The notes: generated by a model from the letters alone, not told the origin. A stretch of 64,000 bases of DNA from Madurella fahalii (GCA_029876055.1 CM056876.1:4712001-4776000); one strand, 5' to 3'. Counted from the first letter of the stretch, positions 24,004 to 35,238 are shown. Numbers and translations are program-made.

Positions 24004-24368
24004 AGTATTTATTCCGACATCCTTCTTACTCTTCTCCTTTATCGCGTTCTTCCCTAACCTACAAATCGTTATTTTATCCTCGAAGAGTATCATCATCCTA
24101 TTATTACCAACGAAACGTGTAGTTAACAACGTTATATACGAAACCTAACGACTACCCTATATCAACCCCATCTCATTTCAATTAGCTGAACCCTATAGAC
24201 AGTCAGAGAAACCCTTTAACTTGTTTTATTTATAGCAGTAACACCTATTTTGCCAACGACTGCCTATAAAAGGGAGTATTAGTGAATAAAGCCACTAGGT
24301 ACCCCAGTCGCCGAGGTAGGGGATCGCGCCTAAATCGGCGGGGAAATGGCAGATACCGGCGGATATGA
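24004..24368. other. Island sequence between gypsy and TRIM
   Basis: AT-rich, presumably the continuation of the sequence interrupted at 15969. I see no coding frame or repeat structure. Confidence 0.4.
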
Positions 24369-24759
24369 TGTCAGATAAAATGTAGGAATAGCATCCTACA
24401 ACTAACAATCGTAGAGCTCCTCACCTTTTAGGTATTTGGTGTAGTTAGTAGTTTGCGACAATTAAGAGTCTCAGTGCCTCTTCGGTGCTAGCTGATTAAA
24501 AGGTCGTGGGTTCGATTCCCGCGCAGAGCAGATCTGCCACCCGGCGAAAAGCGCCAAGACCTTACATAAGCTCGAGACGAGGTGCGGGTAAACGGAGTTG
24601 GTGGTCTCCGGGAGGTAAAAGATCTCCAGCCCTAAACCCTCAGGATGTCTTTAGAGCTGAGGGGGTGTGTCAGATAAAATGCAGGAATAGCATCCTACAA
24701 CTAACAATCGTGGAGCTCCTCACCTTTTGGGTGTTTGGTGAAGTTGGTAGTTTGCGACA
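24369..24759 (+). mobile_element. TRIM-like element with tRNA-like core, copy 1
   Basis: Two 92-bp direct repeats (24369-24460 and 24668-24759), beginning TGTCAGATAAAATG and ending TTTGCGACA, flank a 207-bp interior. Directly inside the left repeat is ATTAAGAGTCTCAG, a possible primer-binding site; directly before the right repeat is GAGCTGAGGGGGTG, a possible polypurine tract. The interior carries GGTTCGATTCC (24509-24519), a perfect pol III B box in a 5-bp T-arm stem, and the repeat carries TGGTGTAGTTAG (24437-24448), close to an A box; the second copy has the perfect A box. There is no coding capacity. The layout fits a terminal-repeat retrotransposon in miniature containing tRNA-derived sequence. 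No clear target duplication is seen. Confidence 0.7.
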
Positions 24760-25060
24760 ATACCCTGATGGATTACAATTGATCTAACGGCCTACAATGG
24801 ATTTGAGCGATTTGAGCGTTTCTAGGCGATTTGAACCAGTTTCACCCTACGGACTCAACTAGGGAGGTATATTAGAAATGAGGACTGTCGTTGCAAATGA
24901 GCGATCCACTTTATACAGCTGGGGGCACCTGCCGACAGGTATCGGATCATGTGACGGGTATTCCTAGGGGTCAACTTTCTGAGCTCCCTGCTTCCTGAGC
25001 GATATCTGCAATATAACCACACAACAACAGGGCGACTGCCCAACCTATTGACGAAGACCT
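24760..25060. other. Island sequence, nothing recognised
   Basis: About 300 bp without a supported coding frame. It includes the short tandem GCGATTTGAGCGTTT-like motif near 24805. Confidence 0.4.
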
Positions 25061-25365
25061 TCTAGATATGTGTGGATCTATACCCAACGAGCCTGACTAA
25101 TTGAGTGCTATAGACAGTAGTTCTAACAGTTGTTGCCAGAACTTGTATCCTACCAGATCCCTTGTTTTCGCGGTTGCTGTAGAGACACTAGGTTGTAAAC
25201 AAATCCAGGGTAATAGGCTACGTCTCGAAGCTATAAGATATAGGTAGTTTTTGGTCGGTATTGCCGTATCTATTGCCATCGAGGTCGTAACGGCTGGTAC
25301 CTCTGAATCTAGATATCCACATCTCCGTACCCTTAGATAGGTACTGGGCTATCGCCGGCCCATAC
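25060..25365 (-). pseudogene. Copia protease/integrase-region fragment, inverted
   Basis: The minus strand from 25365 continues the copia sequence broken at 14761: it starts with the same five bases GTATG and then GGCCGGCGATAGCC, which corresponds to the uninterrupted relative at about 38180-38200 (ATATAGACTGGTAATAGCC). Further on it matches the same relative again (GGCAACAACTG region). See the inversion finding. Confidence 0.65.
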
Positions 25366-25623
25366 TGTAAAGGGGGTTGTTCTGGGAACACGTTGAGGGA
25401 GATGGACTACGATGTCTCAGTACCAAAAAGGGTTCGATCAGTGGGCGATGGCTTCACGAACAGCCTCCTATTGTCATTGACTATACAGAGACTGATCCTT
25501 ACGGATCAGAAGTGCCCCGCGTGAGAGAGTTCCCTCACGGGGTTCTTATCTATCCTGTATCGTAACATCATCTAATATCATTCGGCGGGTCCTCCTGACC
25601 TTCGTCTGGAGACTCTCGTTACA
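25366..25623 (-). mobile_element. Copia-associated solo LTR, copy 3 (inverted)
   Basis: 258 bp, the reverse complement of the LTR at 14762-15019. Its 3' flank on its own strand is GTATG (25365-25361), the same five bases that precede the LTR at 14762. Confidence 0.8.
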
Positions 25624-26100
25624 AATTATCCTCCCCTCTGTGGAACCTGTCCTCAGGTTCCTTACCGCTAAGGATCGTCTGAACTTAGGGGGTAAGACTT
25701 GGGATGACATCGGGTAGATATCAGGTATATATCGAGTACTGTTTATAGCCGCGTAAATGGATAAGTGTTGAACCGGTAGACCTCACAGTCTATCTGCTCC
25801 AACGAGCTGTATGGTAGGAAAGGAGAAACGATAGTTTGGGGTAAGGAGTAAGTCGTCTTATAGTCGGGAGGTTTTCGGGAAAAGTTCAGCCGGTTGTTAG
25901 GCCGTAGTGGGATTCGCAGCTCCGAGATCCTACTTTCCCGGTTCGGGCCTAAGATCCGAATCACGGCCGAATCGTCCGGATTTCTATCCGAACTTACACG
26001 TTGTCCTCGCAACTTCAAAACGCATAAAGATTATACGACTACTCAATCGCAAAGCTTATACATAGTTATAAATTTATAGACGTATATTGGCTGTTTCTCC
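25624..26100. other. Island sequence, upstream of small gene
   Basis: No coding frame is supported. Moderate GC compared with neighbours. Confidence 0.4.
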
Positions 26101-26103
26101 TCG

Positions 26104-26300
26104 GGTATAAATACCCCTCTCCTCTCCCACCTTTTCTAAAACTTTTCTTTCTTTAGGCCCTCTTCCACACGTTTCGCTTCACTCGCTTTTCGCCCAGCTC
26201 TCGCGTGTAGTCCGCTACCTGCTCCGTCCTCCCCTCCCTCTCTTTCTCTCTCTCTCAATCTCTCTCTTTTTGATATCGCTTCGGCCACCTTTCCGTTACG
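26104..26300 (+). promoter_or_regulatory. TATA box and CT-rich leader
   Basis: GGTATAAATACCC at about 26105-26117 is followed by a pyrimidine-rich leader with CTCTCTCTCAATCTCTCTC near 26247-26270, then ATG 26301. This arrangement is typical of strong fungal promoters and of element-internal promoters. Confidence 0.55.
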
Positions 26301-26757
26301 ATGGACATCCTTACCGCCCCTACCGCTGAACTCACTCCGTATATAAAACGCATTCGTTCGGCGCTTAAGAACGCCAACCCTCGCTCCGGCGAAGTTCTCT
26401 CCATCATCTACTCGTTCGAGCAGTCTACGTCATCGCGTTACTCGCATTGCAACGTAAAGAAAGAGTTGTATACTCCGGTAAATTCGTATTCGATTTATAG
26501 AGGATTGATAGGTGATTTGCTGACGATTGTAGGCCGCAGCTAGAATAGTTAGCGACTCCGTCGACCTTATAATTCTCATTAACGCAGCTCGTACCGTCGT
26601 CGACTATCGTATAGAGGACGCCGAAGGCGAACTCGACGAGGAGGGCAATCGCCCTTTTATCTCTGCTCTCTCACGCTGTAGCCGCAAGAAGATCGCCGCC
26701 GCCGCCAAAGACCTGGTCGGGGCATTCGACGCCGCCGAAACCGCTTATCGCCGTTAA
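26301..26757 (+). CDS. Small unknown protein, 133 aa
   Basis: Exons 26301-26477 and 26533-26757 join in frame across a 55-nt GT-AG intron and give 133 residues. The protein starts MDILTAPTAELTPYIKRI, then LKNANPRSGEVLSIIYSFEQ, and after the intron continues IVSDSVDLIILINAARTVVD, an acidic patch EDAEGELDEEGN and an alanine-rich helix KKIAAAAKDLVGAFDAAETA. I do not recognise it. Unlike its surroundings it is GC-rich in codon positions and free of stops, with a TATA-type promoter 190 bp upstream. A further plus-strand frame at about 26930-27200 (YKSEVHA, STARLLLGDIGFVS, TKRRFLNTIKKKVATNIEED), with TAG stops, may be a decayed downstream part of the same element-borne gene. Confidence 0.45.
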
Positions 26758-27300
26758 TTCGGTATTTCTAGTACCACTAAGCCGTTTTCTGTAAATATTA
26801 TCTTTCAATTTATTTTCGTATATAAGTCGTTGATATTTCGATAGCAAGTTTATATAGCCTATTACTCTCTAGTTACTTCTCGCAGCTAACTCCGTCTATA
26901 GTAGTCGTCCCGCCCTAGCCGGAACCGCGGCTGCAATATCGAGGTCAGTCTCAGTCACCATATTTCCGCCGTATTGTCGCTAACTTTTTATAGTACAAGT
27001 CCGAGGTACACGCCTAGGAGGTACAGTCTACTGCTCGTTTGTTGCTCGGCGATATTGGTTTCGTAAGCTAGTCGGGCACTAAACGCCGTTTCCTTAATAC
27101 AATAAAGAAGAAGGTCGCTACTAATATAGAGGAGGATACCTAGTAGGTTTAGGTAAAGGTGGCTCCGGATTTGGTATTAGTACCGACCTCAATTTTTTGA
27201 GTATTATATCGTTTTCAGAAGGTTTTTCTTTTATTTAGGTTGGGGTTAGCGTCTAGGATACCCCGGGACATAGCTTAATACAGGTAGATATTAATTAACG
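26758..27300. other. AT-rich gap with decayed frame
   Basis: It contains the stop-broken plus-strand frame mentioned with the small gene (about 26930-27200). Otherwise nothing is recognised. Confidence 0.4.
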
Positions 27301-29455
27301 TCTTATCGCCTATACTTTCACTAGTTTTTACGTATTTTTCGAAATTACAATACCAACTTTAGTATATTTGCTATATCTTCCTCTAATACCTATTGATTAT
27401 ACTCCGAAGGCCAGCCTACCCATTTGACTAAAAAGAAGGTTTTACCCTAGAATTTTCTCTTATCTCGAATCTCTTTAACTTCCTACTCTCTATCGTCCTC
27501 AAGGTCTAGCATCGGCATTACAGACAAATCGTCTCCTTTTCGGCTATACCACAGTTCTAACATTGATATAGGAAATATATTATATAAACGATCGTACTTG
27601 TCTAGGAGTACTAGACGATAAGCCAGTAATCCGACTCGGTTTAGAATACGAAATAGACCGATAAACTTAGGCACCAATTTCCTCGGTAACTTGAAATTCA
27701 AATTCTAGATTGATAATATACTAAACTTCTATTCTTAAACTCCTTTTTCATATACTTCTCGTCGTAATATCGTTTTTAGACTGCTATAGCTTTAGCCCAA
27801 TTTTGTTCTAACTATTTTCTCAGTTTAACAAGTTTTTCAATTCTTTCAATTATACTAGGTATCCTCCTCTCTTATATATCGCCTTCAATACAGTAGGAAA
27901 TCGGAGGTTAATAACCTATCAGTACTTTAAAGGGACTTATCTTAATTATAGAATTGATAGCACTATTAACAATAAATTCTACTTCTAGAAGGAGATTTAC
28001 CTAGGTAATTTGGTTTTAGTATATAAAGTAACGGAGGTATTGAATAAGTATTTGATTTACTCGCTCTATTTGCCCGTCGGTTTGCAGGTAAAAAGCAGTC
28101 GAAAGCCGTTTATATACCTTTTATAGGTAATATAAATCGCTCTAAAACTGTAATATAAAAATAGAACCTCGATTACTAATATAACTATTAATAGGGCTAT
28201 ATTTAAGTTCAATCTCTTTATAAATAAGCTCTACTAATTCTTAGTTGGTGATGGTAGTAGATACTAGGAAGAATCGGTTCATCTTTATATACTGATCGAC
28301 AACTACTAGAATTATATCCTTCTCGGAGCTATCGGGACTCTTTACTATAGGAAAATCTACGATGAAGTCCATAGTAATTTCGCTCTAAGGTCGTATAGGA
28401 ATCGGTAACGATTCGAATAATCTATACGGCTTATACCGTCTTATCTTATTGACTTGGCAGGTATAGCAGGTTCTATAGTAGTCTTTAATATCTTTGGTTA
28501 TACTATACTAGAAGTATTTTCTTTATAACAGTTCGAGAGTCTTTTCGATATTAAAATAACCTACTAACGGATCGTTATAAAAAAGCTGGAGTAACTCCTA
28601 TTTAACGGCTTACTCTGTCAGGACGAACAATCGTCTTTAATACAGCAGTTCTTACTCATATCTAAGTGTCTATTCGGATAAAACTCTCTAGTTTCAGGCT
28701 GGACTTACCAGCCTTTCCTTGATTTTCAGAGTTACCGGATCCGTAGCTTGTAGCTCTAGGATCAATTCTTTTATAGACTTCGACCAGTCTACAGTATAAA
28801 CCGCTTCTAGTCGAGTGTACTCTTTTATATATTGACGAGTAATAATCTGCTTCGTCCAAGCTAATCGGCTTCTTGGTAATCCTGAGGTCCTAGTAGATAA
28901 ACATTTAGCGATCCTACAATAACTTCTAAAGGACAACCCATTATTTCGGGTTTCCAACTAGCTAGTTTACTAGGGTCCTATATACTAGTATCTTCGCTAT
29001 TCTCTAGTATATAGTAGGCTCTCTTAACCCTCTCTGCAGTCGTCTTTCCGACCCGGGTACTGGCTGATTTACCAGGGTTTCTTATACAAGCTAATTTACT
29101 CTCTTCTATATAATAGGCAATCTTGTTTCTTTCTACGATCAGCTTTCTGATCCGGTTTGCCCGAGTAATTTTACTTTCAAAAGTAGGTATCTACTCGAGT
29201 TTATTAGGACGTTCTTTGTCCTTGTAATCTGGTCTTCTCGAGGGGCTATCGGCCGGATTTCGCTTCCTAGGCTGATACTTAATGGTGAAATTAAATCCTG
29301 CTAGATATATATACCATCTAGCCTATCGGCTATTCAATTGGTTTTACTTTATAAACCTTTGTAGGTTATTATAATCCGAAAATACAGTAACTTTATAGTA
29401 ACTCCCTTTAATGTAGTATCGCTAATACTTAAAGGCTTCTATAATAGCTATTATC
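27300..29455 (-). pseudogene. Second Ty3/gypsy pol remnant (RNase H - INT - chromodomain)
   Basis: Reading down the minus strand: RNase H tail (YKVTVF, ARW, FNFTIKYQPRKRNPADSPSR near 29250), a long tether, the H2C2 zinc motif ending CYTCQVNKIRRYKPY near 28440, integrase (MDFIVDFPIVKSPDSSEKDI, VVVDQYIKMNRFFL), a GPY/F-like region (LPRKLVPKFIGLFRILNRVG at 27690-27630) and a chromodomain (FFLVKWVGW, EYNQ, VLEEDIANILK, about 27440-27340). It has many TAG stops. The 5' part (gag, RT) is missing where the LTR at 29456 begins. A plus-strand piece of a related RNase H lies at 43080-43515. Confidence 0.75.
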
Positions 29456-29749
29456 TGTCGGAAACACGGCACCTCTGAATCTTGGGAAATGACAGTTTTT
29501 GATTTTTGTGTGTCTTCTCTTGATTGTGTTGATTGTCCCTTTTGTGTTCTGTTCTCGCTCTCGCTCTGTCCCGTCTATCTTTGCTAGAGAGATTGCTTCT
29601 TTTATAGACGAGATACGTGTATAGGATGACGTCCGTACAGTGGCGCAGTTAGCTGCCAGCCTGCTTTAGCTGACTAGAATACATGGGTTTGACTCCTGCA
29701 CTAGATCCTGTGATCCTGATCCTTGGACTAGCGCCTGACCCTTTTGACA
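29456..29749 (-). mobile_element. LTR of the TGTCGGAAAGC family
   Basis: 294 bp from TGTCGGAAACACGGCACC to CTTTTGACA. I orient it on the minus strand because the reverse complement has a good TATA box (TCTATAAAAG-type) and because a copia element on that strand (35752-40249) is bounded by this family. The flanking five bases (TTATC, GGGTT) do not match, so it abuts a rearrangement. Confidence 0.7.
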
Positions 29750-31015
29750 GGGTTATAGAAAGTTCATAGCTGTCAGACGACCAACTATAACGGCCGATAT
29801 ACTTGTATCTACGACAAGTACGCTGATTGAAGGAGTAGACATTTCATGATAGTTCGTGAACTACAGCTGACGCGAAAGGTTCCGACACCAACCCGCAGTG
29901 GAGTAAAGTCAATAGCGCGTTGTACGTATACGGCTACCTAGACGCGATCGCGTCCGAGCAACGACGGGTTTAGCTCCGGCTATGGTATAACCGCAAAGTG
30001 AGGAGTATACTGGAAAAATTGGGTTCCTGTTAGTGCCGTCCGTGAGCTCAGTACTAATATGTGATAGAGTCCGTCTGCGTATTTTTTAGTGCCTTCAGGT
30101 CAGTTTTTGTCACTTCGTCGGGGCGATTTATAGCATTTACACTAGGAGAGGTATATATATATTTCTCCTCCTCTCTAAGTTCCTCCGTACTGTGACCCCA
30201 ACCTATGCCCCCTATCGACCTGCTAGTTACCACCGCCCGCTCTATAGAGATGAGTGCTTCGTCTTTGACTCAGTGACAATTCCCAGACGAACTGTCTCTC
30301 CATCTCATATCCTTAGGCAGAAGCCTCCCGTGATCATATTGATCTCCACACAGCTGCATCCAGCAGTGTTCTTCAGTATCGCCAAGCTCGCTCGCCTTCG
30401 CCTCCACCTCCTCAATATCGACGTTAAACATCTTGTAGGCAGACGAGGTCGCTAGCCATAACCCGCCTAGCCCATCGAAAAAGTTAACCATCGTCTAATA
30501 GCCCGAGTCACGTACAACCAATTTTGTCACTCGGCCTATATATTCTATATCCAGTAATAAGCCTCTAAGCCCATCAAATAACGCTTGATACCGTGAAGGG
30601 GTTAGCTAAGGCTTAGCCTAGTGCGTTGCGGCCTGCTGCACTCCGATTCTGCCTACGGCCTCCCCGCCATTGGCTATAATCCTATGGTTGGTGGTGGTCG
30701 ACCAGTGGCTGGCAACTGTCAGGCAGAAACGTATTCGGCAGTGCTACGCTCTCTTAACGCTGCTGTAGACGGCCGTCGCTGGTTGGCTGCGACGACAGTA
30801 CGGCCGTATAATCTGCTCTACCCTACGAGCCGCCTCGATATTGAGTGGATTTAAGCCGAATGCCGCCTGGCGTATCCCCGCTGCAGGGGGGCTCCCCGCT
30901 TCCCGCTCCCCGCTTCCCGCCTCCATACAGACCCGAGCGGAACGGCGCAGTAAACTAAGATAGTCAGTTCCTATATAGATCAACTCCTATACGACCGCTA
31001 ACGGAGAACCAGGTA
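29750..31015. other. Unique-looking, GC-richer island segment
   Basis: Base composition is closer to the gene flanks, with open frames of 60-90 codons on both strands (for example 30192-30455 plus and 30270-30491 minus), but no domain is recognisable. It leads into the hydrolase relic at 31020 and could be its upstream region. Confidence 0.4.
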
Positions 31016-31019
31016 CGGC

Positions 31020-31372
31020 CTATCACCGACGAAGATCTGGGACTCCGGGTACTATACGATAGGACGGGCGGCATTGTACAGTCCGGAACCGGTAGTCCTG
31101 TAGAATAAGTTGTCTATACTACTGAGACTCCGAGATCCTGGCTTCTAACTAGCACCAGCATCGTCGCCGTGTATAGGATAGGCGCCCATCCCGACGATAC
31201 GTAGTGCAAGAAGATCGACAGCGATTATAGTCCGGTTTACGTTAACTGGCTAGAGGACCAGCACTTTCTGCCCGCTACAGCGCCTTGCGTTCGCATTATA
31301 CGATACGGCTACAATTCGCGATGGTTTGGAGAAGACGCTGTGAGGACAAAGATGTCGACAATCCTCTCATGA
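31020..31372 (+). pseudogene. NLR-type alpha/beta-hydrolase (SesB-like) domain relic
   Basis: A single plus-strand frame with only two stops reads ITDEDLGLRVLYDRTGGIV, then SIVAVYRIGAHPDDT, a TAG where Trp is expected, CKKIDSDYSPVYVNWLEDQH, FLPATAPCVRIIRYGYNSRW and FGEDAVRTKMSTIL. This is the N-terminal part of the serine-esterase-like domain (IVAVHGIGAHPDDTW, NWL-DE, PNARI-RYGY-S-WFG) used as the effector in SesB-type fungal NLRs. The His of VHGIGAH is now Tyr, a C-to-T change. The frame ends abruptly at about 31372, before the catalytic GHSxGG motif, so only a fragment remains. Confidence 0.65.
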
Positions 31373-31660
31373 TCTAGAAGTTCATATTATATTTCTTGTA
31401 TGAGATTTTCTCTAAAAATAGAAGGTACAGCCGATATTGAGATTTCTTGTACGAGGAATTTTCTCCGAGAAAATTCGAATGACGGGAGATTTCAGATTAG
31501 GGCTACGGGCTCCCGAGACCCTCCGTATAAGGAAGTTCTATAATTTAAGGCTGCTGTCACTTGAACTTTCTAAATTTAGGGATAGTCTCGGACGAGAAAC
31601 ATAAGATGAACTCTCAGATCTTGAGATGGTTATCGGAAGACCACTACCTCTATTGAGCTA
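31373..31660. other. Island sequence, nothing recognised
   Basis: AT-rich sequence between the hydrolase relic and a partial LTR. It contains repeated TTTCTTGTA(C/T)GAG motifs at about 31393 and 31445. Confidence 0.35.
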
Positions 31661-31661
31661 A

Positions 31662-31827
31662 GGAAGACTGGCAGCTAACTGCGTCACTGTATAGACGTTA
31701 TCCTGTACGTGTATCTCGTCTATAAAGGAATAAGCTCTCTGAGGGAGACGAGAATGAACAGAAGACACAAGATCCTAAACTGTCATTTCCCCACGATTCA
31801 GAGGTGCCGTGCTTTCCGACATCAACA
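31662..31827 (+). mobile_element. Partial LTR, TGTCGGAAAGC family, opposite orientation
   Basis: The reverse complement reads TGTCGGAAAGCACGGCACC and continues as the other members through the CTTTATAGACGAGATAC box, then breaks off before the distal end. Confidence 0.6.
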
Positions 31828-32044
31828 AGTCCTGGCATCATCTTCTCTCATCTCTGCAATCATCTTATCGGTTCCCGGAAGACGCCGCCTAACCAAAACT
31901 AACCTAAATCAGCGCTGGCTTCATTAAGAATAGGTATCAGGATTAGGATCTTAAAAACCCTGTGGACAAATCAAACCCCCCTAAACCCCTTCTCTAAAGA
32001 GCCTTTTGAGGAACTTATGGAATAAAGACCTAGAAGCTAATAAC

Positions 32045-32311
32045 TGTCGGAAAGCACGGCACCTCTGAATCGTGGGAAATGACAGTTAAGGATTTTGCGT
32101 GTCTTGTCTTGATTGTCTTGATTGTGTCCCCCGCCGCTCTCTATCTCTGCTGGAGAGCTTGCTCCTTTTATAGACGAGATACCTGTACAGGATAACGTCT
32201 GTACAGTGGCACAGTCAGCTGCTAGCCTGCCTTAGCTGACTAGAGTACATGGATTTGGCTCCTGCACTAGATCCTGTGATCCTGATCCTTTGGCACCTGA
32301 TCCTTTTGACA
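32045..32311 (-). mobile_element. Solo LTR, TGTCGGAAAGC family, TSD ATAAC
   Basis: 267 bp, TGTCGGAAAGCACGGC to CCTTTTGACA, flanked by ATAAC on both sides (32040-32044 and 32312-32316). It lies about 200 bp downstream of the HET gene stop codon. Confidence 0.85.
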
Positions 32312-32512
32312 ATAACTAGGTAGAGAAGTCGTTGCTTAGAATGGGTTGATATATATACATACGCACATGGGTATCAAGTCGAGACGCAGGCAGATCCAAG
32401 TTGTATAAGTAATATCGTTTATTGAGGAAAGGTCGACGGACCATCGAGACCTCGATGGGAACCAATTTCTCGGGGCATATCGGTGACACCTCTTTCTCGC
32501 TTCAGCAGCAGA

Positions 32513-35238
32513 TCAACCAAGTACAAACTCCTTCCACTGCAGCGGCCTAACAGCCTTGCCAAGGTCATCCCTTCCCACCGAGCCGATGGCTACCCTTTCG
32601 AAATACTGCCCGTCGCACTTGGACTCTACCAGCATTACGCGGTACCGCCAGCCCTCGTCGTCGTCGGCACGACGGGAATCCTCGGCTCGCTGGTCACGGG
32701 CCTCACACAAGACAATGAACTCGTACTCATGGGGCCCGCTGCTGTCGAAATTGACTAATCCCTCCCACCACTGAGGCACGTAGATCCTCCCGACCGCCTG
32801 GCCATCTTTCCCACCGATGATGAGCTTAACACCAGGCTGCTTATCCATGTCGAAATCAACAAGATCGCCGTCCTCCCCTCCGCCCAGCAGGCTCTCCAGA
32901 GACGGCAGGCCTGCCAAGCTACCATCCTCGTCGTCGTTGTTGGCGACATCAGCCAACTCGCTGCTGTTCGAAGACGAAGATGTGGATGGGATGCCAGTTC
33001 GATTCGGCGGCTTTACCGGCTTGCCGTAGACGCCGTCATCTCCGGCTCCAACGAAGCGTAGCTCAAACACGGCCGAGATGGTCCAAAACTGCAGAAGCCC
33101 AGAGCCGGGATACTCGCTGATGAGGTCTTGAGTGTACTGCGGCAGGCTATCGGTATGCGTGAGGGTGCGGGGGGTCGGATCGGTAACCCGGCAGTCGATG
33201 CCGGGGAAGCGCTGGTCCTTCCGGTGACGGCCGCCGTAGAAATTTCGGGACTTCTTCTCTCCGGCTCCGTCCTTCCCGCGGCCGAGAGGCACGCATTCGG
33301 TCGACGTATGTGCAAGGCGCTGGTGCCAGATGATCCAGGTGCGCTTGCGGATTCCGCGGCGGACGACCTGCATGTCGCGCGTGTACCAGTCCCAGGTGCG
33401 CGGGAAGACACCGCCGCGCCAGCCGGCCCACGACCAGCTCGGCGCGACAGGGCGGCGGCGGAGGGGCGGCCCGTCCTTGGCGTCCACCATCGGCTGCCAG
33501 AGCAGGAACCAGTCGAAGAAGGCCGTCGGCAGACCGTGGCACACGTCGCATTGCAGCTGCCGCCGCACCTGGCGGCCGACGCCCGCAAAGGCGCGGAAGA
33601 CGTCCGACTCGACGGTGAACTGCCGGTCCGAATAGTTCTGGATCAGGCCCTCTATCTCGCCTATGTCGTTGTCCGTGCCGGCAAAGCACGACTCGGGTAC
33701 CTTCGTGATGACGGACGTATCCTCGAACTCGCTCTCTGTGAAGGTGAGTCCACTGCGGCATTGAAAGCTGGCGGTGCCGTTCGCAAGCATGAGGGTGCGA
33801 CTGGCAAAGTGTTTCTCCTGGTATCTGTGTGGACGTCAGCAACGTCTCTCGCTAATATGCTTCCACTGGCAGAGAATAAGTCTTACGTCCAACCGCGAGT
33901 GTCGTAAGCCCTGTCTGCGGACAAGGGCTGTTTGGCGTACATGAAGGCGAGACGGAATCCCTCGCCGATTTGTTCGATGTTGCGGACATCACCCCAAGGC
34001 CCACGCCCCGTTTCGACACCGGCAATGCCTGCAAAGGCATCGTGGCTGTCGGCCGCACAGATGACGACGTGCGCCGCGCCGTAGACGTTGTCCATCTTGC
34101 GGATAGCCTCGAGCCACCTCTCGCCGCTGCCGTCCTGCACGATGCACAGACTGTCGACCCATATGTATCGGAGGCCCAGCTTCCGCGTCACAGCCATGGC
34201 GTCCCGGATGGTGCGCGGGATGCGGGCGTGGTTCTCGTTGCGGGCGAAGAAGTGCGGCACCGAGCGCTCCTCGACGTTGGCTGTCAGGGTCTTGAAGAAG
34301 GCCTCGTCCGAATCGGCCCGGCCCCACACGTAGCTGAGGGCGGCGTACCGCAATGCCCGCTCGCCGCAGCCCGTCTCGGCGACGTCGCGGAGCCGCACGA
34401 GGCAGTTCTGCTCGAGATCGACGCAGCGGAAGTCGGGTACGGCCAGCGCTGGCGAGGTCCAGTCCATAATCTGCATCGTGTGCGCCGAGCTGCACACGGC
34501 ACCGTGGCGCGCCTCGCAGATGGAGAGCCAGCGGCGCACCAGGTCGAAGTCGATGGCGTCGTGGCGGACCGGCCGGGGGAGGAAAGGAAGCGCCGTGGGC
34601 GGCGCGTCGGGCGGCAAGTCGTTGGCCAGCAGAGTGATCTGCGGGAAGAGAACGCCCTTCACGGGCAGGTCCGGGAACTTGCCTCCGTCGAGGACAAGAG
34701 ATGGGTTGAGGACGCGCACTTCGCTCAGGGACGCCCAGGACTGGTCGCGGTTTGGCGTGCGGCCTGTCGTGCCCCAGCTGATAGCGACTTGCAGCTTGCG
34801 CCCCCGGCGGTCGACGTCGGGCACCTCGTCGATGCCGCCGGACAGCGAGACGAGGAGGAGACGGCATAGAGGGCAGTTGGTGTTCTTCCGCATCTGGGGG
34901 ACGGGCTGGAGGACAACATTTTTGGTAAACGGCTGCGTCCACTGCATGAAGTCGCTATCGGTTGGGAAAACGATGAAGCGTCGCGCTGTGAGGTTAAGTG
35001 GCGAGCAAACCGCGCACAGTTTGTCCCCTGGTAGCACCGCATTGCTAGGCACCGGGAGCAATGATGGTTGCGGTGCCATGGAGCCGGGCTTGAGGGGGTG
35101 GGTGACATCCTTCCCAGTAGGAGCCATGGCTTTCGTCGACCGCGGTTCTCGCACGTTCTGAGGCCCAGACTGAAGTCCCGGCACACAGCGTAACAGAAAA
35201 TACCACAAGGATTTGGCTAGGGCAGATGGCGACCACAT
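32513..35238 (-). CDS. HET-domain protein (heterokaryon incompatibility)
   Basis: Two exons, 35238-33887 and 33824-32513, with a 62-nt GT-AG intron, give 887 residues with no stop. The HET domain spans about residues 298-430: YAALSYVWGRADSDEAF, IPRTIRDAMAVTRKLGLRYI, WVDSLCIVQD, MDNVYGAAHVVICAAD and, across the intron, DTRGWTYQEKHFASRTLM. A cysteine pattern CAVC...CPLC precedes it (about residues 75-125), and the C terminus has an acidic, serine-rich linker and a conserved region (PSWSWAGWRGGV). HET proteins execute cell death when unlike individuals fuse, usually downstream of an NLR or partner allele. It sits inside the transposon island yet keeps GC-rich codons and an intact frame. An alternative start is Met38 (35127). 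Confidence 0.85.

Noticed and set aside
24437..24530. A functional tRNA gene
   Set aside because: The A and B boxes match, but there is no acceptor-stem pairing with the 3' CAGAGCA and the unit repeats as part of a 391-bp mobile element.
33970..34869. Open 299-codon plus-strand frame
   Set aside because: Antisense to HET exon 1. GC-rich codons opposite a real gene explain the openness, and no domain is visible.
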